Origin: Phlyctochytrium arcticum
Lineage: Eukaryota; Chytridiomycota; Chytridiomycetes; Chytridiales; Chytridiaceae
Assembly (NCBI GenBank): GCA_025602905.1
Contig: JAHLKI010000014.1
Coordinates: 124,001 to 188,000 of the forward strand
Reading direction: 5' to 3'
Length of the DNA: 64,000 bases
Shown: positions 1-10,799 of the stretch, one piece after another
How positions within the stretch are numbered: position 1 is the first letter of the stretch
How the letters are laid out: each line of letters starts with the position of its first letter
Program-made: the position numbers and the translations under genes
Notes under the pieces: generated by a model
Databases searched by the model: none
What the model was told of the DNA's origin: nothing
The model's input: only the letters and a program-made list of their open reading frames with translations

Positions 1-499
1 GACACATCGGCCGAAAGGGCAATAATGGTGGGAATTTAATTTAAATCATACACAAAATTAATGGAAGAGAAGTATGAACGGAAGCAACTTATGACTGAGA
101 GGAATAAAACAGCGGGGACTAGATGGAATGGATAGATGAAAGTAAGTGGAAATGCAATGCAACCATCTTTTTTTACACGATCAACCCAAACTTCCCACGC
201 GAAAGGAACGGTATTGTGCTCAACTCAAGAAATAGCAACAGAAATATAAAAAAGTGGGAGGCGGACATTATGCCAGCCGTATTTCCGCAATATTTAAGTC
301 TCCAACTGGGAACCGATAGTGTTCAATCAGATCGAGAAATATTTGAAAGGTGCAGGTCCGTCCTTTTGTTGTTTCAAAACTTGATGTGCGCAGACAGCGC
401 AGTAAAAGCGCAGCAACTTGATGACAAAATCTTGTACAACCTGACAGCCTGACCGTCGAGTCTTTGGAGTCCTGACATTTTGCGACATTTTGCGGCAAG
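1..499. other. Left-edge non-coding stretch
   Basis: Nothing here is recognisable as a gene. An open frame of 109 codons on the plus strand and an 84-codon frame on the minus strand exist, but neither has a recognisable motif and they overlap each other antisense. The stretch probably holds the ATG6 promoter and 5' UTR and perhaps the 3' flank of a gene beyond the edge. Confidence 0.5.
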
Positions 500-2375
500 A
501 TGGAACACTGGCCACCAAACAACTATGCAATGGCTGCCCATTTTTGCTGCAACTGCTCACAACCCATCAAACTCGATCCCTCGCTATTGGAAAATGGGCC
601 ATATGACGGGGCAATAGGTGTGTTTTTTCAAACTACCACCTTCCTGATCTTGCTGCATGAGACTGACCTAAACTTCCAGCCGCAGTTGTTGAATCAACTG
701 AGGCAGGTTCACAAAGTACGGGTGCGCCTACTGCCAATATACCGACCTCGGAAACCACTGGTACTCGACCTCCTCCCCCGCCGCGAATACCAAGCTCAAA
801 AGACAGACCCTATCCTTCATCACAAATCCACATCCCAATCTATGAATCATTCGTCATGCTCTCCAAATCACAAGTATCTCCCCTCTTGTCTCCACCCATT
901 TCTGGTAATAAGATCGGACGAGCCGGTCAGCATGCCGATCAACAGCGAGGAAGTCTGAGCTACCGACTGAAAACGGCTGGGAAACTATTTGACATTATGT
1001 CACAGGTGTCAATGGTAGACCACCCCTTCTGTCAGGACTGTGCGGATGAGTTGATTGTCAAACTTGAGAAACGGCTCTCGGATGTCAGAAAGGAAAAGGA
1101 CGCGTACGATGCATTCCTCGCGAATTTGATTGCCGAGCAGGAAGATGCAAGCGGCACACAAATCACGGAAGAAGATATCAACGCAGTACGTTCAAAAAGA
1201 CACAATTCTCGTCGACGAACATCCCGCCAATTCAAAAGTTGCAGTTGAAAGTGCAAGAGACGCGCGCTTTGGAGCTTTTGCGCGAACTGGAAGCAGAGAA
1301 AACCACCCTAGGGGAGGAATTCCAGGAACTGAAAAGTGAAATGGAAGAACTCGACGCACAAAAGAATAGGTATGCACTTCAGGCCGACAAACTCCCTTAA
1401 TTTGACTCTTTACTTTGATTTCAAGTCACTGGCAGCAAGTCAATGAGTATGAAAATATTTTGCAGCGGTATCAGGACGAGAAGGACAGTGTGGAAGTCAA
1501 TAGCGCATATGTGACTAAACAATTGGAGGCGCTCAAAAAGACCAATGTTTACAATGACACATTTCGCATTTGGCATGATGGACCGTTCGGGACCATTAAT
1601 GGTATTGCCTGGTCTTCTGTTAAGTTTTCTCCAAATGACTATTAACATGACGTCCAATTAGGTTTCAGAATGGGTCGACTACCTAACCAATCGGTATGAT
1701 TCTGAAGAAGTTATTACTGCGATTCCTTTGTTTGACTCTCGTAATAGGTCGATTGGAGCGAGATCAATGCTGCTATGGGTCAAGCCTGTCTCCTTCTTGA
1801 AACAATGGCAAACAATCTGGGATTCGTCTTCAAAACGTATGTCTCGGGGGTCGCACTGATTGTCCGACCTTCATTTTCTTGATACAATTTACAGGTATCG
1901 ACTGGTACCGCTTGGCAGCTTTTCCAGGATTGAGCGTATAGATGGAGATAAAGGGGTTTATGACCTGTAAGTCCCATCTCGTTGCAATGCAATATATGAA
2001 TGACTGAGAGTTGTTTTATAGTTACGGATCCGGTGATTTGAAAGGGATGCTCTTTTGGAACAGGCGTTTTGACAATGCGCTTGTCGCGTTTTTGACCTGC
2101 CTTCAGCAAATCGGAGACTATGCTGAAGAGAAAGATCCAAAGTTCCGTTTGCCGTACCGGTTGGTTCCTTGTGTCCCGAATGCGGCTCTGTTCTGACATG
2201 TTGATCTTTGATTAGAATCAGTAAAGATAAGATCGGGGACACATCTATCAAGCTGCAATTCAATCAGGATGAGGCCTGGACCAAAGCCCTGAAGTACATG
2301 CTCATCAATTTGAAATGGATATTAGCTTTCTGTTGCACGCGTATGAACAGTCGAAGCACACCAAACCAAGCTTGA
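500..2375 (+). CDS. ATG6: Autophagy protein Atg6/Vps30 (Beclin 1 ortholog)
   Basis: Regulatory subunit of the class III phosphatidylinositol 3-kinase (Vps34) complexes that drive autophagosome formation and endosomal sorting. The N-terminus carries a CxxC pair (CCNCSQPIKLD), typical of Beclin. A region ESFVMLSKSQ sits where the BH3-like segment lies, followed by a coiled coil (LIVKLEKRLSDVRKEKDAY onward) and the C-terminal BARA domain with NDTFRIWHDGPFGTING, VDWSEINAAMGQ, YRLVPLGS and ALKYMLINLKWIL. At least six short GT-AG introns interrupt the gene, including ones at about 1186, 1370, 1610, 1710, 1836 and 1966. The first ATG (500) has A at -3 and G at +4; an alternative Met lies at 530. The stop TGA is at 2373-2375, only 81 bp from the convergent PTPS gene. 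Family assignment is secure; exact exon 1/2 borders (about 619-680) are inferred. Confidence 0.93.
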
Positions 2376-2456
2376 CACATGTACATATATGTCAAATCTG
2401 TACATACTCTTACTTTTTGGGATTGACAGTGTGTATTTCGCATACTAAGCCCCAAT

Positions 2457-3138
2457 CTATTCACCTCGATATACAACGACATTGTTATCAGTTTCATGCA
2501 GCTTGACTTCATACATATCCCCTGTAGGGAGGGCCTTTGACATTGTCTCCCAAATGTAAACAGCAATGTTCTCGGCCGTGCTAGAAGAAAGAATTTCAAT
2601 ATTTTCAAAAAGAACATCTGGACGACACGGTACATACCTTGGCTTATCCTTAAAGTATGGCACGTCCATATCCTGTCAGACGTATGAGCATTCCAATGCC
2701 TCTTCCCAAGACACGTTACGCCTACCAAATTTTTGTGGTCCATAGAATCAAGGATTGTTCGCTTCATACATTCCTTCAGTGTCGTGATATTGAGCACCAT
2801 ACCAGTGGCAGCATCAACCTAGAAGAACATGTCAATCCTGATATCAACCGCGTTGGTCCCAATTGACAACACGAACCTGTCCCTTGACGAGCACTTCGAC
2901 TGTCAAATGTCCAAGAATGAGATACAACCCAATGTCAGCGGAACAACCGGTGCCCACCTTTGTAATTATGACCGTGGCCATTCTTATGATTGCACTTTCC
3001 GTAAAGCTCAACATTTGCAGCATCAGAAAGCTTTAAAGAATGCAATCGATGTGCGGCAGAGAAGTGTTCCGTCCGACTGAGATACGCTATAGGCATGGTT
3101 CCGGCGGGCTTGGTAGCTGTTGAAATGTTTGTTGGCAT
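2457..3138 (-). CDS. PTS: 6-pyruvoyl tetrahydropterin synthase
   Basis: Converts 7,8-dihydroneopterin triphosphate to 6-pyruvoyl-tetrahydropterin in tetrahydrobiopterin biosynthesis. The first exon encodes [17 protein letters not shown] and [14 protein letters not shown]: the three zinc-ligand histidines (one in SAAHRL, two in HGHNY) and the catalytic cysteine before NHKNGHGH are all visible. Later exons encode [13 protein letters not shown] and a last exon with the active-site region [16 protein letters not shown], ending [15 protein letters not shown]. At least two or three introns lie between 2670 and 2940. The start at 3138 ([10 protein letters not shown]) is the likely Met; a second Met at 3096 would trim 14 residues. 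The gene is convergent with ATG6. Confidence 0.92.
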
Positions 3139-3748
3139 ATGGTGGTGAGTGAGGGTGAAACGGGGCAGACAGGTACAGAGTTTCCGGGCCAAGAGGTAGA
3201 GAGACGTGGGCCAAGAGGTACTGGATGTGGGTTATATAAAATGTTGGTAAAGGTGCGCCCTTCCGGGGCAAACACACAGCGCCTTTGCGGATCCGATCGG
3301 ACGTTGTTTTGGTGAGCTCAATTGGATTGCTGACCAACCTGGTCATGTGATGCTGCAAGTCACGCCTGCCCCCCAGTTTGCAAGTGGATTTCCCACACCG
3401 CGAATTGACACAGAATTGACAGTTCCTGCCTGTAGCTGATCTGGACTGTGGCAGCGCTCCGTTGGCAAAAGCTTAGACTGAGTTGGTTGGAACGTCTGCA
3501 GTATTCATAAACGAAACATTCACCCTGCGAATCCCCCCTTGAATCGTGCCAGCGGCCCAATACGGAGGTATGCCATAAAAGCCCTCAAATGCTGCGTCCT
3601 TTGCTGCCACTCTCGGTAGCCCATAAGACCTTGGGCTGCACCCTTTGCCATTCTTTCAGGCCGTTGATTTCGCTAACTATAGTTGTTTTTCAAATAGGTC
3701 AAGCATTTCTTTGCAAAGTCTGCCATCCAACAATCAACAACAAGCACA

Positions 3749-5601
3749 ATGGTGACGAAAGCAGCAGATTGCACGCAACTGGTCCTAGACCTGGACAACA
3801 AAATTATGCGGGTAGCAAAACGATTCAAGTCGACGAATGACCCATCTATTACGATGGAGGAAGATTTGCATCAGAAACTGAAGAATATTGCTGACTCAGT
3901 TGGAGTTCATCTGGAGATCAAAGACAACGTATGTTTCAGTTTTTTTCAAAAATGAAGGTGGCCTTCTGGTGACATTCTTCTTGGCCGTTTGCAGAAAGTC
4001 ATTCTTACCTCTGACGATGAGGAGAAATGCGTAAAAGCAAAAGCTGAGGCCCGATTCCGTTACTCCGACCGCTTTCGCCGGAATGTGGTATGTCCTTAAA
4101 GGCATTCCCGACGATTAACTATTCTCAATGATTTATAACTGCAGGAGGACACATGCAGAACTTGGGACTTTGACGTTGGTACCGTGTGGGTCGCTGTGGA
4201 TTGCAAAATCTCGCTTCCTTCGGAAATTACTCGTCGACTAGAGAAGCAGGGTTTAGAGCTCGAGTCATCGTATCGGGAAGGAGAACTGGTGCGTTATCGT
4301 CTTTTTTTTGGAAACCGTGGGCACTTCCTTACTGCCAGTATCCTAGACTGTCTACTTGCGAGGACCCAAGGCAGTCATGGCCAGTGCTGTAAAAATACTG
4401 CAAGATCTTGAAAAGGATGTTCTTCTGAAGGAAGACCGGCGGGTGACTGGTTACGACGCGCGACACGCCCCAGAAGCTGAAGAACAGGTCAAATCTCCTG
4501 AGGTATTGTGGTAGCAGGAAACTAGGTTCAATCAGGTATTTACTCACAATTTTTTCCCAGCCTGCCCAACCCGCCCAACCTGCCCAGCCCGCTGTAGGCA
4601 AGTCGGCTGCCGAATCGAAAGGGCTAGTCCCACAAGCGTCCGTGAAGTCCCAGGAGCCCCAAGTAGCCGAAAAGGACCTTGTTGAGGAGAGTGATAATAA
4701 TGTCATGGTGTTGAAGTTGAACGGTAATATCCACCGTTATGTGCAGGCGTCCGATTACTTATACCTCTCGTAGACGTTGTCAAAAGGCGATTGGCTGAAG
4801 ATGAACAGTCCGCGAATGAATTGAAGGAGTACTTGGAGATGCTATCCACCGCCTACAGCCTGAATATTATTTTTGTCTCTGCGATTGGGGTATGTCTGGA
4901 TTTCCCTTATCAAAAGTCAAAACATTCATCTAACCAAATGTTAGGGAATAATACTGGAAGACTTATCCAAAGAAGCAGACGCAATGACCAAAGCGTGCGA
5001 CGATCTGAAGGCCTACATCAAGGAAGAGTTTGGGGTATGTCACGCGAATACCCAGAGATTACCGCTGTTCTAACGGGCATATGTCATGCAGGACCTACAA
5101 GACCAGCCACAGCAAGCACCTACTGCTGCAACAAGTGCACAGAATACCTTTATGCAGGGTCCCCCAACGACACTGGCTGCCCATGATGCGTTGCGACAAT
5201 GGGCCGCCGGTCAGCAGTTTCAGCCCGGGAATATGGCCAATCCCGCCAGTATGATGCAAAACCCGTTCTTGGCGATGATGACTGCTTCTGCAGCCGGAGA
5301 ACGGCCAGTTTCGGCCAACCCGATGATGAGCCCACCCGCTGGAATGCCGCCGGGCGCCGCGAACCCGTGGGCAATGCCTCAACTCATGGCGCAAATGTGG
5401 GCTACGTATGGTGGCGCCCCGGGTATGCCACTGCCGATGGCGATGCCGACCGATCAACAGCAACAGCAGCCTGAGATGAGCGCGCAGCGCCCCGCTATGG
5501 CAAATGGTGCCAAGCAGAATGGGCCTATTGCCGCCAACATCGCACCAGCTTCCGGCGTGGATGATTGGTATGCTAAGGAAATGAAAAATTTGGGTCTGTA
5601 G
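3749..5601 (+). CDS. Unrecognised protein with Met/Pro/Ala-rich C-terminus
   Basis: I do not recognise the family. Six or more short introns are needed (for example near 3930-3994, 4088-4144, about 4288-4370, 4723-4776, 4890-4944, 5035-5091). The N-terminal part is charged and soluble (EEDLHQKLKNIADSVGVHLE, then TSDDEEKCVKAKAEARFRYS). A central PAQPAQPAQPA repeat starts at about 4558. A helical acidic segment (RLAEDEQSANELKEYLEMLS) follows, then a low-complexity tail rich in Met, Pro, Ala and Gln ending DDWYAKEMKNLGL. Short beta-alpha units with GIILEDLS and KACDDLKAYIKEEFG vaguely recall KH-like folds, but the GxxG loop is not convincing. There is no signal peptide or membrane segment. It is tail-to-tail with GWT1, with only 61 bp between stop codons. 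Confidence 0.75.
4558..4593 (+). repeat. Short PAQ-encoding tandem repeat
   Basis: Imperfect 9-nt units (cccaacccg/cccaacctg) encode Pro-Ala-Gln repeats inside the unrecognised protein at 3749-5601. It is a local low-complexity expansion. Confidence 0.7.
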
Positions 5602-5662
5602 TCGTCACTATTGGAAGTGTATCTAGTTTGGTACCTGAGTTACACCTTAGAAATAGCGCTCG

Positions 5663-7385
5663 TCAGAGTTTTAAGGTTATATTTTTTGTATCTAATAACA
5701 AGGCGATGCTGCTTATGATTAACAGATATACGGAAACGATGGCTACAGCAATCAAATCCGTTTTCGCTAGCGTGTCAACCATCAGGTTTACAAGTCCCGT
5801 CATTACGTTCCCCTAACCTGGGTCAGTCTCACACAATTAAGCTTGAGATCTTACAGCTCTTACCAGGAGGAACACTACAAGTTGATTTCGATTAATGGCT
5901 TGGAATAAGTGGGGCACATGGTTATTTCTCTCAAGTTTTTGAGAAAATATCATGTCGACCGCTGCGCATCCTGCCACATGAAAAGTACTGGCTGCGCATA
6001 TCCAAAGCACGTAAGGCAAATTTGCCTACGCATTGAGTGTCAATAAAAAAGGAAATGAGCACACAAAAAGAAAAATGAACTTACCATTCGTCGTGAAACT
6101 TGCCAGCCCAGCAGTCGTGTAGAGAAAAGGAAGGCCCCCGAAAAAACCAACAGCGTAGCTATGAGACGACTGAGAATTTGTGCATGGGACCCCTTGGCTT
6201 GCGCGGATATAACGCGTAATTTGGCTCCAATATCAGCAGAAAAAAGAAATATGGCCAGGTAACCAATGGAACTCAAAATGCCTTCCCGGTTCATACTAAA
6301 CAATGTCGTACGGGGTGCATGTTGTACATACTCCGTGAGGTCCAGGAACTCAATGCAACATGTGTAGACTAAAAAAAATGACGACAGACGCGTCAGAGAG
6401 ATGACTACTCTTTCAGTTTCAAAAAGTCCATACCTCCTGCAATCAAAATTGCAAGATGGTTGAGCGTGAGAAATGGGAAAGTGAGCTGAAGTATTGATGT
6501 GGTCAACGGGAGAAACCCAAGTGTTATGAAAAAGTTCCAATGCAATCCGTACTCCGTTACGTGTTCCTAAATCACAAATGTTGTAGCTTCTCCTGCCTGG
6601 CTTGGGGTTACGGACTCACTTGGTAATTGACGCTTTTAGTGAGGATCATTCTGCCTATTCCGAGCACCAAGACTGGAATTGCCTGGCGGAGACTTTTGCC
6701 AATAGTTTTCCATCCTTGAGTCCCAATCGCAAGACGGGGTCCAGCGACAATGCCACCAGAATAAATAAAGAGGCCAACTCCCAAATCCATCTATGAGGGA
6801 GCATTATAATCAGACCTTTTCGATGAAGAAGCCTGAACAGCCACCTACCAGTGATGTGCCAAACATTTCCGTTTTGGCAAATCGTCTAGGAAACGCGCGG
6901 AAATCCACCGCGAGTATACATATCAGAGTGACCAGTTGCAGCGTCCCACGGACAACTGTCAAGAAAGGGAGGTTGTGCCTAGATGACAACGATGCTGGGG
7001 AGTTCTCCTTGGGACGGTCAACGGCCTTTGAAGAATGTCGCTTTTGCGGAGGCAATGACAAGATGGCCACCGCTGCTGTGAGACAAATCAAGGTGGTGCC
7101 GACCGCCGTTGCCCACTCTGACATGAGGGCAACAACAAGCGGAAGCACCAGAACACCATACTCCAGTAGAAATTTTGGGACCCGTGGAACATCTTGGACA
7201 AGGTTCAAGCTTTTCCATAAGGCATAGGAGAGCTATTTCGGGTCGTTCAGTTAGTATCAAAGCCGGTGAACAGGATGAGTAGAAAGTACCAACGTCAGCG
7301 AAAGAATCAGGTTCAGCTCCGACACAGAAGTTCCCTCGTGGCCTTGAACATGCTCTTCTTTAGCCCGGCGCACTGCGTCGTCCAT
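5663..7385 (-). CDS. GWT1: GPI-anchored wall transfer protein 1 (GlcN-PI inositol acyltransferase)
   Basis: Multipass ER membrane enzyme that transfers palmitate to the inositol of GlcN-PI, an early GPI-anchor step (PIG-W in animals). The N-terminus [13 protein letters not shown]...[10 protein letters not shown] is the family opening. Characteristic blocks follow: [20 protein letters not shown] then [30 protein letters not shown], then [50 protein letters not shown] and the terminal [11 protein letters not shown]...TLKL with TGA at 5663-5665. About five or six short introns are required. It is divergent from PIS1, 283 bp apart, an apt pairing because PIS1 makes the phosphatidylinositol that GPI synthesis consumes. 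The assignment is firm; individual intron borders were not all resolved. Confidence 0.93.
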
Positions 7386-7668
7386 CGTTGCCCAGCGGAG
7401 GATCAAAAGCTTTAGAGGTCGTTGGTGTGATTGAAAGTAATTTCAGGTCGGTTTGTCCCTGCCGTCGCCCGACTCCGGTGGCTGTGCTACTTCATGGACA
7501 ATTCGGGATTGTCAAGAATTGCGATTTGATACAACGGCCGAAGGGTCAAATCAGATCTATAAGGAAAAGTGTGCCGGCCTCTAATCACAAACGGTAGGCA
7601 TATCATTTACGTTGAGGGAGTCTTGACGCTCACAAACATTGACAGTCTAGGCAGTGCAACCGGCAGCA
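7386..7668. promoter_or_regulatory. Shared divergent promoter GWT1 / PIS1
   Basis: This 283-bp gap separates the start codons of two membrane-lipid genes transcribed away from each other. No clear TATA box is seen. Coordinated expression is an inference from spacing only. Confidence 0.45.
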
Positions 7669-8508
7669 ATGTTCAGTCCTGCCAAAACTCAGAATGTTTT
7701 CCTTTACGTACCCAACCTAATTGGTTACGCACGAGTGATTCTCATGTTTGCTTCACTCTACTACCTTCCTTATCACACATACACTGCAATGGCTCTTTAC
7801 TCTGTGAGCTGCTTGCTTGATGCTGCCGACGGGCACGCAGCACGATATTTTGGGCAAAGTAAGATACGACCTAGACCGTGTGTTCCATGATACTAACACT
7901 TTTCGACCTTGCACCCAGCGTCACGATTCGGCGCTGTCTTGGATATGGTCACCGACCGAAGTACGACATCTTGCCTCCTCATCTACTTGGCACTCGCCTT
8001 CCCACGCTTTACCCTCATCTTTCAAACTCTTTTGGCTCTGGATTTGTCTGCCCACTACCTTCAAATGTACTCTTCTCTATCCCTCGGAGCGGGTTCTCAC
8101 AAAAATGTCGATCGGAAAAACACTTCCTGGCTCTTGCGCATGTACTACACCAATAACAAGGTTCTCTTCTTGGTGTGCGCCGGAAACGAGCTTTTCTTCA
8201 TCGCATTGTATCTGGTTGGAACGTACCATGTCGAGATGGCGAAACGCGGCGGACTTGCCAAGTTGGGCATTTCCTCAGGCTACCCGGCCGTAGCAGCGGC
8301 GGGAGCGGGAGTTGGAGCGCCAGTCAATGCAGGGTGGGCACCAGATGTGCAGGGAGTAAACTCTACTTCATATGTGCTCTTTGTGATTCTTGCCTGCTTG
8401 ATGTTTCCCGTCTTTGCATTGAAGCAAGTCACCAACGTCATTCAACTCATGGGAGCCAGCAGGAACCTGGCACATGCGGACCGAGTGCTCCGCGCGAAGT
8501 CAAGTTGA
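7669..8508 (+). CDS. PIS1: CDP-diacylglycerol-inositol 3-phosphatidyltransferase (PI synthase)
   Basis: Makes phosphatidylinositol from CDP-diacylglycerol and myo-inositol in the ER membrane. One intron (7859-7918, with a tactaac branch site) is removed, giving 259 residues. The spliced protein restores the CDP-alcohol phosphotransferase signature DGx2ARx8Gx3Dx3D as DGHAARYFGQTSRFGAVLDMVTD, here broken exactly by the intron. Several hydrophobic helices follow (LLIYLALAFPRFTLIFQTLL, VLFLVCAGNELFFIALYLVG, SYVLFVILACLMFPVFALKQ). An Ala/Gly/Val-rich loop (AVAAAGAGVGAPVNAG) before the last helix is longer than I would expect for the family. The ATG at 7669 opens directly onto MFSPAKTQNVFLYVPN, the usual family start. 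Confidence 0.95.
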
Positions 8509-8674
8509 AATCATTTGTTTCCTTTTGTCACTCTATACTTCCTGTTCATTATTTAAACTCTACGTCGTTATATAGCTGTTATCATGGCTTGGCAAGAGCT
8601 GAAACGAAATTCAGATAGCTAAGGCGAACATCTACAGTAAATTAAAACTTTTAGCCCATGGCCCACTAATTTGA

Positions 8675-10317
8675 TCATGCAACAACATTTACCTGCATCA
8701 TATTAGCGGAATCTGCTGGCCCCGCGCCAATCGGTCCTTTGGTCTTCAGCTGTGTTTATGGGTCAATTCGAGATGTCCGCGATACGCGCAAATCAAAACA
8801 TACCTTGGCATGTAGAAGTGTTTGCTGTATGACACCCAGGCGCAAGTCCATCTGCTTAATTTCCGCCTATGTAAGATGGTTCAGTCTTTCTGTCTATTGG
8901 CGACAAAAGCCAATACCAGGCCCGTACCTTGAGCTTCACGACTCCCTGTTTGATGTTGACCAACGGTTTAGAATCCGTCATGCCGCTTCCAATGTCATCC
9001 ATCTGAGTCTGCGCAGTCGACCAATGTTTAATACTCGAGTACAGGAGTTTGACGCGTAACAAGACAAGTGGAAACAAACCTTGACACCATCCAACTCTTC
9101 TGAAATGCTAGACAGCTGGTTGGTCAGTTCTGTCACATTTGTGCTTGCCACTCCGTATTTTTGTTTTAGCACAGATATTTGATCTTGTAGTACGCGATGC
9201 TCTTCTGTCTAAACATTGACATGAGACCCCCAAGTCCATAAGCACAAAAGCTTGCATGGGTCGTACCTGAGTTTCGAACTGTGAGTTGATGTACTTTTCC
9301 CGACTCGTTATCTTTTCCAACGTTTTCTCAATATCATTATGTAGTTTGTTCAACTGATTCTCTGTTTCTGATAGAGATCCCGTTATCGTCTATTGATCGG
9401 GAAATGTTACGATTCTGGGTACAAACAAAAGCCAGTAACACATAGCAACACCTACGTTTTGGTGGTGCTTCATACTGACTACATGAATTCGCCAGTCTTT
9501 GTTGTCATCTGGAATTTGAACGCGCAACATGGGAGTTACGCGTTCTACCTCAAGCTTCCAATCTGCTGGGTCGACTTTGGGTTTTGGTGATTGGTCCTTG
9601 ATCGTCAGACTACCAACCAAGAATATGAGACCCCAAATCCTTCCTCTCACCAATCAAAAGGAAACGTACGCTATTTGTTCAGTTTTCTCTTGGCGCCCGG
9701 CAGTGTGAACGTAAATTTCATCCTCATCATCCAAGGCCGGTACGTCTTCTTCTATTGTCTCGGCAGTCACTTCCGCATCAGCATCTACTTCAGCCTCCTC
9801 GGCGTATTCATCCACTTTATGAATTGGAGGCTGGAACACAAATCCGCTCTTGACTAGTGCCCGATCAACCAGCGCCTGTAGTGCACCCAAGATGGCATCG
9901 CCATAGCCCTGTTTAAGTTTGGCAATACCGTGATCAAATGGAATATCCATTTCTTTCAACTTTGTAGCTGCAGTTTCGTCTCAGTTTCTTTCATTTGCTT
10001 TTGTGACATTCAGAGGGTTCAAATACCTATGTTTGTTGCCGTAGCATTAGGATCGTCGAATTGACCTGGTGCTTCAAACGTCTCCCCATTTTTCTTGACC
10101 AGCCAAGTAAATAACGAAGCAAAATGGTAAAATTGTTCATTGGAGTTTGATGCAGCAGAGACAAAGTAGAACCGATGGAGTGCATTAATATTCCTACTCT
10201 TAAGCCATTAGTCATTGTAACGTGGGAAGAAACAACCTTTACATTTCTCACCTACATCGGCTTGCAGAACTCTGCCAGGTAGTTTAGGACCTTCAATTTG
10301 TCGAGAATGTCATCCAT
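8675..10317 (-). CDS. IFT57: Intraflagellar transport protein 57 (IFT-B complex)
   Basis: Component of the IFT-B train that carries cargo along the flagellar axoneme. The N-terminal calponin-homology-like region is seen in MDDILDKLKVLNYLAEFC, RFYFVSAASNSNEQFYHFAS, LVKKNGETFEAPGQFDDPNA and LKQGYGDAILGALQALVDRA, followed by FVFQPPIHKVDEYAEEAEVD, which matches the conserved linker. The C-terminal half is coiled coil (DWKLEVERVTPMLRVQIPD, SETENQLNKLHNDIEKTLEK, YGVASTNVTELTNQLSSI). Eight or so introns are needed. The first is resolved: the donor lies inside AT|GTAGGTGAG at about 10256 and the acceptor before AAT ATT at about 10199. The 3' end is less certain, because the last exon could end at CAG|GTAAAT near 8694 instead of the TGA at 8675-8677. 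Presence of this gene marks the organism as flagellated. Confidence 0.92.
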
Positions 10318-10799
10318 CTTGCAAGAGTTGCCTTCTGTGTTTAACGCAAATACAGGTTGATGTTGAGCGCAGCAAAGACTAGATCTAAACAAAAATCTTG
10401 ACGCGAAAACGTTGCTTATGTCATTCATCATTTTCGCGATTCGCGATGATAATTCAAGCTATCAGTTGCCCTAGCGTGTAGCAGAGGGCCTTGGCTACAA
10501 GTCAAACAGTCTCCATCGGGTGGAAAACAAAGCGATGGCAGGCAGGCGACTCCCAGAATACATCTTATGCTCTTACAGCACCAGTGATGCAAAGTGGAGC
10601 GCTCTCGCATGTCTCGCGTCCGCGCTGATCAGATTCTGGAGTCAGCCCCTCACCTATGTGGGCAGAGCTAAGAACCACTTCATCGAGTCCGATGATGGGT
10701 GGAAGCTTTAGAAACTTTGAATCATAACTATCAACGCGCACGCAGAGACCCCATTAATTAGTTTTAAAAATGTTGGGGTAAAATAGAAAACAAAAAAAA
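10318..10799. other. Intergenic, IFT57 promoter / homeodomain-gene 3' flank
   Basis: No gene is supported here. It holds the 5' flank of IFT57 and the 3' flank of the homeodomain gene. Small frames on both strands are short and lack motifs. Confidence 0.5.

Noticed and set aside
123..452. 109-codon plus-strand frame at the left edge
   Set aside because: No recognisable motif, and overlaps antisense frames of similar size; probably chance in 5' flanking DNA.
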